DNA of 38,912 bases, taken from assembly GCA_945869715.1 (NCBI GenBank), contig CAMBPP010000001.1, forward strand, positions 1 through 38,912, in the 5' to 3' direction. Numbering within the stretch: the first letter of the stretch is position 1; the number at the start of each line of letters is the position of its first letter. The notes under the pieces were generated by a model, which had not been told where the DNA came from, did not search any database, and worked only from the letters and a program-made list of their open reading frames with translations. A program made the position numbers and the translations under genes. Below are positions 8,220-15,563 of the stretch, in pieces. The DNA is from Bifidobacterium breve (GTDB taxonomy: Bacteria; Actinomycetota; Acidimicrobiia; Acidimicrobiales; Ilumatobacteraceae).

Positions 8220-9280
8220 CAGAGGCTCCTCACATATTCCACAATGGACTTAATTTGTTCATCGCTATAGATGCCGCCAAAACCAGGCATGCGTCCGCCG
8301 CCTTGACCTTGCTCACCATATTTCTTTCCGTACTCTGACCCACCCTTAATGAAAGTGATCATGTCATCTTGATTAGGGAATTGGCGAATGCTTGAACCGC
8401 CGGTGAGGTTAGGACCGAAGGCCCCGCCGCCGGTGACTTGTGGGTCCCCGTACGACCAACCCTTGGTCTGGCAACGTGCACATGCATACGCGCCACCATT
8501 GAGATCGAGGTTGAAGAGTGCTTCCCCTACAGATTTATACGCGCCGCTCTTCACTAAACGCACAGCCTCTGCCTGAAATTCCTTTTGTGCTACAACCGGC
8601 ATTTTCCCGCCAATGCAAGTACGCGAATCGTCATTTGGGTTATCGCAATTTTCGCGTGGCACCTGAATAGTGCGGAGATAAACAATGAGGTTGTCGATCT
8701 GCTGCTCATTCATTGGACCACCGCCCACAAGACCCCATGGCGACATTGGAGAAAACGGACGACCGTACTCCAAAATAAAGCGCACCTCAGACTCGCTGAA
8801 CCGGTGATACACGTTATTGATTGCAGGCGCTTTCCAAGTAACCGACTTCACTTCTCCAGTTTTCACGTCGGTAATGGCAAATGGAGCACTGCCACCAATT
8901 CCTTTCATGCCACCATGGCAACCTGCACAGTTAAAGCCACCTTCGGCGGTTGGTGCAAAAAGTTTCGAACCCCAATCTGCGAAGCGCTTGTCGAATCCTC
9001 GTGCTGCACCTTCTTGACGACCAGGTTCAAGCACCCAATACAAAGGAAGTGACACTGTGATGATGGCAAGAAAAGCTAAACCCAGTAGTTGAGTTCGCTC
9101 AATTTTCTTACCTTCAAGAATTTCATCGTCGTAGTAAACCTTACGGTTTGCGGCGAGTTCAATTTCTGAACCGAGTTCACGACGTGAACTACGAATGTTG
9201 AAGAGCCCGTAGAGAACCCACCCGACGAGAACAATTGCAAAGATGATCCATGCGATGTTTGTGGTTGTTGCTGCAATCAT
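8219..9280 (-). CDS. membrane-bound diheme-type cytochrome c, second haem site altered
   Basis: This is the cytochrome c subunit expected to take electrons from the Rieske protein. It has two N-terminal membrane helices (about residues 9-27 and 64-84) and two cytochrome c domains. Domain 1 has a normal CAGCH motif (Cys118, Cys121, His122), domain 2 has CARCQ (Cys267, Cys270, Gln271), so the proximal haem His is replaced by Gln. Methionines that could be distal ligands remain in both domains (SPMSPWG and GRMPGFGG). Diheme cytochromes c also accompany b6-like cytochrome b in heliobacterial bc complexes. The codon is CAG; a change of its last base to C would restore His, so a sequencing error or recent mutation is possible. 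The start ATG follows the qcrA stop by two bases. Confidence 0.88.
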   Translation of the reverse strand: MIAATTTNIAWIIFAIVLVGWVLYGLFNIRSSRRELGSEIELAANRKVYYDDEILEGKKIERTQLLGLAFLAIITVSLPLYWVLEPGRQEGAARGFDKRFADWGSKLFAPTAEGGFNCAGCHGGMKGIGGSAPFAITDVKTGEVKSVTWKAPAINNVYHRFSESEVRFILEYGRPFSPMSPWGLVGGGPMNEQQIDNLIVYLRTIQVPRENCDNPNDDSRTCIGGKMPVVAQKEFQAEAVRLVKSGAYKSVGEALFNLDLNGGAYACARCQTKGWSYGDPQVTGGGAFGPNLTGGSSIRQFPNQDDMITFIKGGSEYGKKYGEQGQGGGRMPGFGGIYSDEQIKSIVEYVRSL

Positions 9281-9282
9281 TA

Positions 9283-10122
9283 TTAGTGACCTCCGCCAAC
9301 GCAGTGGGGGCCTTCAGCTTCTTGACCGGTGGTGTTAGTTCCGATGGGAGCACCACCAAATACTGCACCCGTATCGATAACAAGAACGCCATTATTTATC
9401 GCTACACCAAAATGGTCCATACCACGAGGTGCCGGACCACCTTTTTTTTCACCAACACGGTTGTATTGCGAACCATGGCAAGGGCACTCAAACCACTGTG
9501 AGCTCTTGCATTCAGGAACTCGACAACCAAGGTGCGGACACTTTTGGTACAACGCCACAACGCCAGCTTCCATACCTGCATAAACAGGAGCTTGGTTGCC
9601 GTAAACAGGTGCAGCTTTTGATAGTGCGTCTTTCGGGTATTCAGTGACCCACGCACGCGCTTCTGAAAGATACAAGAAACCCTTATTACTACGAATTGAC
9701 TGGATGACGTCATCGATTTTGCCAGCATTAATTTTTGAACCAAAACCGCCAGAAGCGCCCTTCCACAAAAACCCAACAAGCGAAGCGCCAAATCCTGCGA
9801 GGCTTGTGCTGAGCAGGATGACCGTTGCACGGTTGAAGAAACTGCGGCGAGTTTCGCCGAGTACTTCTATATCGGGTGCAACCCACTGCTCAATTTCTGC
9901 TGGCGCAGGAATAACAAGTTCGGTAGATGACACGGTTGCCGCTGCTTCAAATGCGCGACCCGTTGGAACAGATGCCGTTGCGCTCTTGTCGCGCTTTTTT
10001 GTTTCGCGCGAGAGTGCACCCGCGCCGCGAACACCTGTTTTGCGCGATGCTGTAACAAAAACCGAACCGCCTAAAACTGCAATTGCAACTACAGCTAAAG
10101 CAATGATGAGAGAAGTGCTCAT
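9283..10122 (-). CDS. qcrA: Rieske 2Fe-2S protein of cytochrome bc complex
   Basis: This subunit carries the high-potential 2Fe-2S cluster that oxidises quinol at the Qo site. The ligands are visible as CPHLGC (Cys195, His197) and CPCHGS (Cys213, His216), with Cys200 and Cys215 placed for the usual disulfide. There are two hydrophobic stretches, an N-terminal one at about residues 5-25 and a second at about 97-117 following RRSFFNRATV, giving a larger membrane anchor than the single helix of mitochondrial proteins. A strong Shine-Dalgarno (GAGGA, 7 bases before ATG) supports the start. The gene lies between subunit IV and the diheme cytochrome c. Confidence 0.93.
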   Translation of the reverse strand: MSTSLIIALAVVAIAVLGGSVFVTASRKTGVRGAGALSRETKKRDKSATASVPTGRAFEAAATVSSTELVIPAPAEIEQWVAPDIEVLGETRRSFFNRATVILLSTSLAGFGASLVGFLWKGASGGFGSKINAGKIDDVIQSIRSNKGFLYLSEARAWVTEYPKDALSKAAPVYGNQAPVYAGMEAGVVALYQKCPHLGCRVPECKSSQWFECPCHGSQYNRVGEKKGGPAPRGMDHFGVAINNGVLVIDTGAVFGGAPIGTNTTGQEAEGPHCVGGGH

Positions 10123-10132
10123 GATGTGATCC

Positions 10133-10876
10133 TCACAACTCGAAGAAAATGCCGTCGCGCCAAGGGAACGTGAAGTTGAACCCTGGGCCGCGGAAGAACG
10201 AACCGATAATTACTAGCACCGCCCAGAACATGAGATGGACTGTCATGATGCTGGTGATAAATTTGCGATCTTCGGGTTTATTCGAAGGATTGCGATCTGT
10301 AAACGGCGTCAGTACCAAAATGATGAGCCCCATACCCGGCAGTGTTACACCAGCCACCATTGGGTGGAACATAGTGAGAAGTTCTTGCAGACCCAAGAAG
10401 TACCAAGGTGCTTTCGATGGGTTAGGTGTTTGGTTGAAGTTTGCAGCCTGTAAAAGCGGGGCATTAACTACCCATGAGAAAATGAAGAGAAATGCGGTAC
10501 ACGCAAGTGCTGCAACAAATTCGATTCCAAGCAAGTGTGGCCAAGTATGCACCTTGTCGATGGGCGCCGCTTTTACTTCTTGAATTGAGCCCGCCTTCAC
10601 CACTGTCAACAAGCGTTGTGTGTGACCTCCGGGACCGGTGCCAACAGGCACACTGCCGCCTACGGGTGCGGCAACCACGGCAGCTGCTTTTTCGGCAACA
10701 GCGACTCCACCTGCAGATGCTCCACCTGTCCGCGCAGCTTTACTGCGCTCTAACAGATGGTCGGGAATACGCGAGTCGCTTGGGCCACTGCTTGCAGACG
10801 ACGCAGCAGCATCTTCTGCAGTTTTTTCGCGAGCAGCTTGTGCACGCTTCAATAGATGTTCAGGAATCTCAGTCAT
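10133..10876 (-). CDS. petD: cytochrome b6f-type subunit IV (C-terminal half of cytochrome b)
   Basis: This protein is the C-terminal part of a split cytochrome b and contributes to the Qo site. About residues 110-247 contain three membrane helices with the quinol-site motif as APWYFLGLQELL, where the canonical PEWY has become A-P-W-Y. The first 100 residues are unusual: a polar, Ala/Ser-rich region with two copies of a short motif, IPEHLLKRAQAAR at 4-16 and IPDHLLERSKAAR at 37-49. The same motif starts the divergent cytochrome c at 12756. The start ATG has AGGTAGGTGA just upstream. The gene follows the cytochrome b6-like gene after 14 bases. Confidence 0.92.
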   Translation of the reverse strand: MTEIPEHLLKRAQAAREKTAEDAAASSASSGPSDSRIPDHLLERSKAARTGGASAGGVAVAEKAAAVVAAPVGGSVPVGTGPGGHTQRLLTVVKAGSIQEVKAAPIDKVHTWPHLLGIEFVAALACTAFLFIFSWVVNAPLLQAANFNQTPNPSKAPWYFLGLQELLTMFHPMVAGVTLPGMGLIILVLTPFTDRNPSNKPEDRKFITSIMTVHLMFWAVLVIIGSFFRGPGFNFTFPWRDGIFFEL

Positions 10877-10890
10877 AGTTCACCTACCTG

Positions 10891-11676
10891 TCACAACGGA
10901 CCAGAAATGCCGCCGTCTTTACGAACCCGCCAGAAGTGGACGGCCATAAAGATGACGATGACGAATGGAAGTAGCAATACGTGAAGCACGTACCAACGCA
11001 ACAACGTTTCTGCGCCAATTTCCGTACCACCGAGCAGAACAAAACGAACCTGGGAACCCATAATTGGGGTGTAGCCCATCATGTTGGTTCCCACCGCAAC
11101 GGCCCAGAGGGCTAACTGGTCCCACGGCAATAGGTAGCCGGTGAAGGAAAGAAGAAGTGTGAGGGTTAACAACACCACACCAATGACCCAGTTGAATTCA
11201 CGTGGCGCTTTATACGCACCGTGGTAGAACACGCGCGCCATATGCAAGAACGTGCTGAGAACCATGAGGTGCGCACCCCATCGATGCATGTTTCGCACAA
11301 GTAGACCAAATGTCACCGAGGTTTGCAGCGTTTGAATATCTTGCCAAGCGTTTGCAGTTGTAGGTCGGTAGAAGAACATCAAGAAGATGCCAGTGACTGT
11401 GAGCAAAATAAACAAGAAGAACGAAAGCCCACCGAGGCACAAGGTGTAACTGACCTTCACTGCGTGTCGCTTCACTTTTACCGGATGCAAGTGATACAAA
11501 ACTGAGTTCATAATGACGTATGAACGGTTACGTGGTGAATCGGTATAACCCTTGCGGAAAATTGAGCCCGGTCGGAAGATAGAACTCCACGCTTGGCTGC
11601 CTTGAACTTGCGTGCCAATTTTTGCAGCACGATCTTTCAGCGTTGGAGTGGGTTGATCGTCAATAATTTTTGCCAT
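10891..11676 (-). CDS. petB: cytochrome b6-like subunit (N-terminal half of cytochrome b)
   Basis: This is the diheme cytochrome b core of the quinol oxidoreductase, in the short b6 form with four helices. Haem ligands are His131/His145 (13 residues between) and His232/His247 (14 between); 14 in the second pair is the b6 rather than the mitochondrial spacing. Cys80 lies in a CLGG motif that lines up with the Cys35 region of chloroplast cytochrome b6, which attaches heme ci covalently. The C-terminus GISGPL is also b6-like. The N-terminal 60 residues form a hydrophilic extension. AAGGAG seven bases before the ATG is a strong ribosome site. Neighbours are the ferredoxin gene upstream and subunit IV downstream. 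Confidence 0.95.
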   Translation of the reverse strand: MAKIIDDQPTPTLKDRAAKIGTQVQGSQAWSSIFRPGSIFRKGYTDSPRNRSYVIMNSVLYHLHPVKVKRHAVKVSYTLCLGGLSFFLFILLTVTGIFLMFFYRPTTANAWQDIQTLQTSVTFGLLVRNMHRWGAHLMVLSTFLHMARVFYHGAYKAPREFNWVIGVVLLTLTLLLSFTGYLLPWDQLALWAVAVGTNMMGYTPIMGSQVRFVLLGGTEIGAETLLRWYVLHVLLLPFVIVIFMAVHFWRVRKDGGISGPL

Positions 11677-11687
11677 AAGGGTGCTCC

Positions 11688-12101
11688 TTAGAACCGCATA
11701 CCGTAGGCGTAGCCGTGGTTATTAGTACGTATATGAGAATCGCCGGTGCCCACTGGAGCGCCGACTTTCCCTAAAATAATGACGCCTGTAGGGCATCGGT
11801 CTACACAAAGCGCGCAACGCGTGCACACGTCGTCGTCAATAATGAACATGACCTTGTCTGAAGGGTCGAGTCCGGGCTTTTCAGTGCCTTGTGCTTCAGC
11901 AATAGCACTGGGGTTAACCATATGGATGCATTTCCATGGGCAGATGTCTACGCAGCCTTCGCACATAATGCATTCAGATTGGTCGATGTGAATGAATTGC
12001 TTAGGTTTTACTGCCTTTGACAAGTAATCGGCGTCAACCTCTACAAGCTGATACTCCGTTGACCAATCGGGCATTGGCGGATTGGCGTCTGTCTTTGCCA
12101 T
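11688..12101 (-). CDS. dicluster 4Fe-4S ferredoxin-like protein of the bc complex cluster
   Basis: The 137-residue protein has two ferredoxin-type cluster sites, CxxCxxCxxxC at Cys44-Cys54 and again at Cys93-Cys103, with a spacer of about 38 residues between them containing a further Cys58. Such domains relay single electrons at low potential. No membrane helix or signal peptide is seen, so it should sit on the cytoplasmic side. It lies between the first membrane protein of the operon and the b6-like cytochrome, with a strong GGAGG ribosome site. A ferredoxin subunit is not part of a standard bc1 complex; a role delivering electrons to, or taking them from, the quinone-reducing side of this complex is inference. 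Confidence 0.9.
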   Translation of the reverse strand: MAKTDANPPMPDWSTEYQLVEVDADYLSKAVKPKQFIHIDQSECIMCEGCVDICPWKCIHMVNPSAIAEAQGTEKPGLDPSDKVMFIIDDDVCTRCALCVDRCPTGVIILGKVGAPVGTGDSHIRTNNHGYAYGMRF

Positions 12102-12109
12102 TTGCCCTC

Positions 12110-12586
12110 CTATGACTTCCGCACGAGCGGGCGCCCGTAGGTAGATGTCTCAAGTTCTTTCACAGCTTCTTTGCCACGCTTCTGCCACCAAATGAACAAA
12201 AACACCATGACGCCTATGTAAACACCATGAATGGCTACCGCAATGATGTCGCGCAACGCCTCATAAGAAAGCGTAAATGGAAAATTCCCACCCAAAGCTT
12301 TTGGCTTCAAAATGTCAAAAGGGCCATTCAAGATTTTATCTTTACGCCATCCGAGGTTTTTGTCGGCATGGTCAATCCATTGATGGGGAACCACTCCATA
12401 AGCCAAAAACATGACTCCAAAGACATAAAGAGACCCCGCCATGGCTTCACCCCAGGAAACAGGTGTTCCGGGTTTACGGCGCTTTCCGAAGGGAATCACG
12501 ACCAGCGCAAGAGCAAGAGTGGCAATAAAGGAGAAAATAAATGCCTGATTGACACCTGGCCATTTGAGAACATCGATTGCCAGCAT
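12110..12586 (-). CDS. small membrane protein opening the respiratory operon, unknown function
   Basis: I do not recognise the family. The protein has three predicted membrane helices: near the N-terminus (AFIFSFIATLALALVVIPF), in the middle (SLYVFGVMFLAYGVVPHQW), and near the C-terminus (AVAIHGVYIGVMVFLFIWW). There are no cysteine clusters or haem motifs. It is the first gene of the minus-strand respiratory cluster, eight bases before the ferredoxin gene. The start is uncertain. I prefer the ATG at 12584-12586 (158 residues); an in-frame TTG at 12635-12637 would add 17 residues but would overlap a plausible -10 hexamer. Context suggests a subunit or assembly factor of the bc complex, which is inference. 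Confidence 0.75.
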   Translation of the reverse strand: MLAIDVLKWPGVNQAFIFSFIATLALALVVIPFGKRRKPGTPVSWGEAMAGSLYVFGVMFLAYGVVPHQWIDHADKNLGWRKDKILNGPFDILKPKALGGNFPFTLSYEALRDIIAVAIHGVYIGVMVFLFIWWQKRGKEAVKELETSTYGRPLVRKS

Positions 12587-12755
12587 GGATCTCAGGTTGC
12601 CTTTCAGGGGTTGCAGGAACAGGAAACTACCGTTCAAACATTAGTCACGGCTGTGGCTAAGAACAGCATTTCACTCGAGTTGAGTAGTTTTCTTTTTTGC
12701 ACGTTCTTGACCAATGATTCTCATTCAGCGATCAATTTCCTCTATCGTACATCGC
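12587..12755. promoter_or_regulatory. divergent promoter region between the respiratory operon and a cytochrome c gene
   Basis: This 169-base region should start both the minus-strand bc/nuo cluster and the plus-strand cytochrome c. For the plus gene a hexamer TATCGT at 12743-12748 is seven bases before the GTG start, suggesting a leaderless mRNA. For the minus cluster a TAATGT hexamer reads at 12643-12638 and would give a leader of about 45 bases. The -35 positions are poor matches to TTGACA in both directions. I see no clear Rex operator here. Confidence 0.4.
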
Positions 12756-13580
12756 GTGACTGAGATACCAGAACACCTCCTCAAGCGCTCCCGTGATCGC
12801 AAATCTGGCGATAGCGCCTCGAGCGGCGAGTCTGCCGGTAGCTCAGGAGACAACGTTCCTGCAGTTCAAAAAGCTGCTGTGCCCGCTAAATCTGTCAAAA
12901 ATGAACCTTCGGTTGTAGTTGCCAAGCCCGATACACCTCGGGTTGCTGCGGCAAAGAGCCGTAAAAAAATCCCCTTCTGGGCCATGGCAACCCTGAGCTT
13001 GTTGCCCTTGTGGGCATTTCTCTACGCATACGCCGTGAAACCCCAAGCCAAAGTTGTCGAAGGCCCCCTCGCCATTGGTAGCGAGGTGTACGGCGGGTGT
13101 GCCGGATGTCACGGTGCTGCTGGGCAAGGCGGAGCAGGCCGCATCTTGCATCAAGGCGAAGTGTTGAAGACATTCCCGCACATTGAAGACATGCTGAACT
13201 TCGTCTACACCGGCAGCCAAGCCTATGTTTCAGCCGGCATCAAGCAATACGGCAACCTCGAGCGAGAAGGCGGCGCCCACGCCCCACTGTCGTACAACGG
13301 AAACGCTATGCCACAACAGGGGGAAACCTATGGTGGTGGCCTTTCACAGGCGGAAATTTTAGGCGTCGTGTGCCATGCACGATACGGAGTGAGCGGAGCT
13401 GACCAAAAGAGTGAACAATGGGCCAAAGAGTACGAAACCTGGTGTTCCCCTGAATCAGAAATCTTTAAGGCTCTTGAAACTGGCGGTACCTCATTCGACA
13501 CCGTTTCCAAAGACTTCTCAATGCTGAAGGAAAAGCCAAACGAAGTTGGCACGAAGCCTCGCGCGTCTACTGCTAACTAA
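12756..13580 (+). CDS. membrane-anchored monoheme cytochrome c
   Basis: A single cytochrome c domain follows one membrane helix (about residues 72-94, IPFWAMATLSLLPLWAF). The haem site is CAGCH at Cys115, Cys118 and His119, and NAMPQQ offers a distal Met. A polar stretch of about 70 residues precedes the helix and begins with TEIPEHLLKRS, the motif also found twice in subunit IV. The protein is probably an electron carrier between complex III and a terminal oxidase outside this window. I chose the GTG at 12756 (274 residues) because it starts the conserved motif and sits seven bases after TATCGT; the frame is open back to 12714. It is transcribed divergently from the bc/nuo operon. Confidence 0.88.
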   Translation: MTEIPEHLLKRSRDRKSGDSASSGESAGSSGDNVPAVQKAAVPAKSVKNEPSVVVAKPDTPRVAAAKSRKKIPFWAMATLSLLPLWAFLYAYAVKPQAKVVEGPLAIGSEVYGGCAGCHGAAGQGGAGRILHQGEVLKTFPHIEDMLNFVYTGSQAYVSAGIKQYGNLEREGGAHAPLSYNGNAMPQQGETYGGGLSQAEILGVVCHARYGVSGADQKSEQWAKEYETWCSPESEIFKALETGGTSFDTVSKDFSMLKEKPNEVGTKPRASTAN

Positions 13581-13583
13581 GAA

Positions 13584-14189
13584 TTAGTTTCCTTCGCTGG
13601 TGCAGGTCACCACGTCAATGTGATCTGCAGACAAATTCAGCGACACGCTCATGTTGCTTGCGTATTTGTTGATGAACTCTCGCAACGAAACAGTTGGTGT
13701 TGAACATGATCGCTTTGTTGGTGTTGCAAGTGGAATGACCCAACCGTTGTTCAGCACTGCAAAGTCTCCACCATTCAACATGTCAACAATGGGTGGTAAT
13801 GCGAGTCGAGTGAGCAATGTTTCATTGGTTGCAGGAGTGAGCGCAAACCACACCACAGCGTCGCCCAGCAACTCTGCAATAAGTACACAGGCATTTGGTG
13901 TAGTGAAATCTATACAGGTAATTTCGCCAGGCGTTCCGTGGGCAATAAGAACAGTCCGTGCATCATCAAGTGCAAACCGAGCGGTTGAACGTGAAGTGCC
14001 TTGAACCACTGTCCAATCACTTTCAGCTTGAACCGTATTCACCGATGCGGTGTAGTTAACAAAGTACTCGACTTTGGTCGTGGACTGCGAGGATGACGCA
14101 GAGTTTATCAAAAATACATAAATGAGTAGCGCAAGAACAGCAGGAATTCCTAATGCTGCTGCGAACCGTGCACTCAAAAAATTTCGCAT
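13584..14189 (-). CDS. secreted or membrane-anchored protein of unknown function
   Basis: The 201-residue protein begins with positive residues and one hydrophobic helix (about residues 9-29, AALGIPAVLALLIYVFLI), so it is probably held outside the membrane by an N-terminal anchor; there is no lipobox Cys. The rest is an extracytoplasmic domain with four cysteines (ITCID, NACVL, RSCST, VTCTS) that could form two disulfides. I do not recognise a family. AGGA seven bases before the ATG supports the start. It is the last gene of the haem operon, nine bases after hemL, and converges on the cytochrome c gene with three bases between the stops. A link to cytochrome or haem export is possible but not shown. 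Confidence 0.75.
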   Translation of the reverse strand: MRNFLSARFAAALGIPAVLALLIYVFLINSASSSQSTTKVEYFVNYTASVNTVQAESDWTVVQGTSRSTARFALDDARTVLIAHGTPGEITCIDFTTPNACVLIAELLGDAVVWFALTPATNETLLTRLALPPIVDMLNGGDFAVLNNGWVIPLATPTKRSCSTPTVSLREFINKYASNMSVSLNLSADHIDVVTCTSEGN

Positions 14190-14198
14190 GAAAAGTTC

Positions 14199-15563
14199 CT
14201 AGTGTTGAACTTGTGCCACTGCACGCTCAGCTGCTCGCGACAACTCCGCAAAAACTTCATCGGTATGCCCCAAACCAAAAAATATTGCTTCATAAGCGCC
14301 TGGCGCCATTGCAACACCTTCTTTCAACATTGCATGAAACAACTGCGCATACATTTTTTCGTCGGTTGATTTTGCTTCATCGAAATTGTTTGGAAGTTTT
14401 TGGGAAGCTTCACCATCTTTTCCGATGTACATACCTACAAGTGTTCCCACAACGGGGAAATGAGCGTTGATGCCTGCCGCTGCACAAATGTCACGCAATA
14501 GCGAAGCACCATGACGGGCACGCGCTGAAATTTCCATGTACACATCATCGGTGAGCTCGTTCAACGCTGCAAGGCCAGCTGCAGTTGCTAATGGGTTTCC
14601 CGCAAGTGTTCCCGCGTGGAAAACTTTTCCGTTCGGGGTAAGCACCGACATGATGTCGCGTCGGCCGCCTACCGCACCAATAGGAAGACCACCGCCAATA
14701 ACTTTCCCGAAGCAGGTGAGGTCGGGGCGCACATCGAACTTTGCTTGCGCACCACCCGTTCCTAAACGGAAACCGGTAATGACTTCATCAAATATGAGTA
14801 GTGCGCCGACGCGATTGCATTCTTCACGCAGTCCTTCAAGAAAACCCGGTGCCGGCGCAACAACACCCATATTGGCAGCCACTGGTTCAACAATGACGGC
14901 TGCAACATCGGCACTGAGGCGCGGCACAACGTTGTATGGAGCAACCATGGTGTTTGCCACTGCTTCGTCGGGAACTCCAGCAGTTCCTGGCAATCCAAGT
15001 GTTGCAATACCACTTCCTCCTGCAACCAACAAGGCATCGGTTGCACCATGAAAGTTTCCAGCGAAAGTAACAATGATTTTTCTTCCGGTTGCACCACGTG
15101 CAAGTCGCACTGCAGTACTTGTGGCTTCAGTTCCACTATTCATGAGCCGCACCTGTTCACAACTTGCTACACGAGTGCTAATTGCCTCGGCCAGTTTCAT
15201 TTCACGCGGAGTAGGTGCTCCGTAAGAGGTGCCGTCGACCGCAGCGTGCTGAATTGCTGTCGTGACCGCCGGGTGTGCGTGACCAAGAATAATTGCCCCA
15301 TAGCTCTGTACAAGGTCTACGTACTTCTTGCCTTCGACATCCCAAATATGGGCGCCATTTCCACGAGCAACAATATAAGGCGAGCCACCCACCGACTTAA
15401 ATGCGCGAATGGAACTATTCACTCCGCCAGGGATGACATCACTAGAGCGGGCAAAAAGTTTTTCGTTGCTTGGTACTCCCTTGCCCACACATAGAGTGGC
15501 AACACATTGCGCGGCGATACAAGATGCTTCGTCGCAATAGGGAATAGACTGTGCTGAATTCAT
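14199..15563 (-). CDS. hemL: glutamate-1-semialdehyde 2,1-aminomutase
   Basis: HemL turns glutamate-1-semialdehyde into 5-aminolevulinate, the second step of the C5 tetrapyrrole pathway begun by HemA. The PLP-binding Lys is in CFGKVIGGGLP, and family blocks ARSSDVIPGGVNSS, MNSGTEATSTAVRLARG and FDEVITGFR are present. I chose the ATG at 15561-15563 (454 residues), which makes an ATGA overlap with the hemB stop; an in-frame ATG six bases earlier is equally possible. The first 25 residues before the conserved core are unusual: four cysteines at exactly five-residue spacing (C-x4-C-x4-C-x4-C). A later GTG at 15486-15488 would remove this segment and give a more typical length. Confidence 0.95.
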   Translation of the reverse strand: MNSAQSIPYCDEASCIAAQCVATLCVGKGVPSNEKLFARSSDVIPGGVNSSIRAFKSVGGSPYIVARGNGAHIWDVEGKKYVDLVQSYGAIILGHAHPAVTTAIQHAAVDGTSYGAPTPREMKLAEAISTRVASCEQVRLMNSGTEATSTAVRLARGATGRKIIVTFAGNFHGATDALLVAGGSGIATLGLPGTAGVPDEAVANTMVAPYNVVPRLSADVAAVIVEPVAANMGVVAPAPGFLEGLREECNRVGALLIFDEVITGFRLGTGGAQAKFDVRPDLTCFGKVIGGGLPIGAVGGRRDIMSVLTPNGKVFHAGTLAGNPLATAAGLAALNELTDDVYMEISARARHGASLLRDICAAAGINAHFPVVGTLVGMYIGKDGEASQKLPNNFDEAKSTDEKMYAQLFHAMLKEGVAMAPGAYEAIFFGLGHTDEVFAELSRAAERAVAQVQH

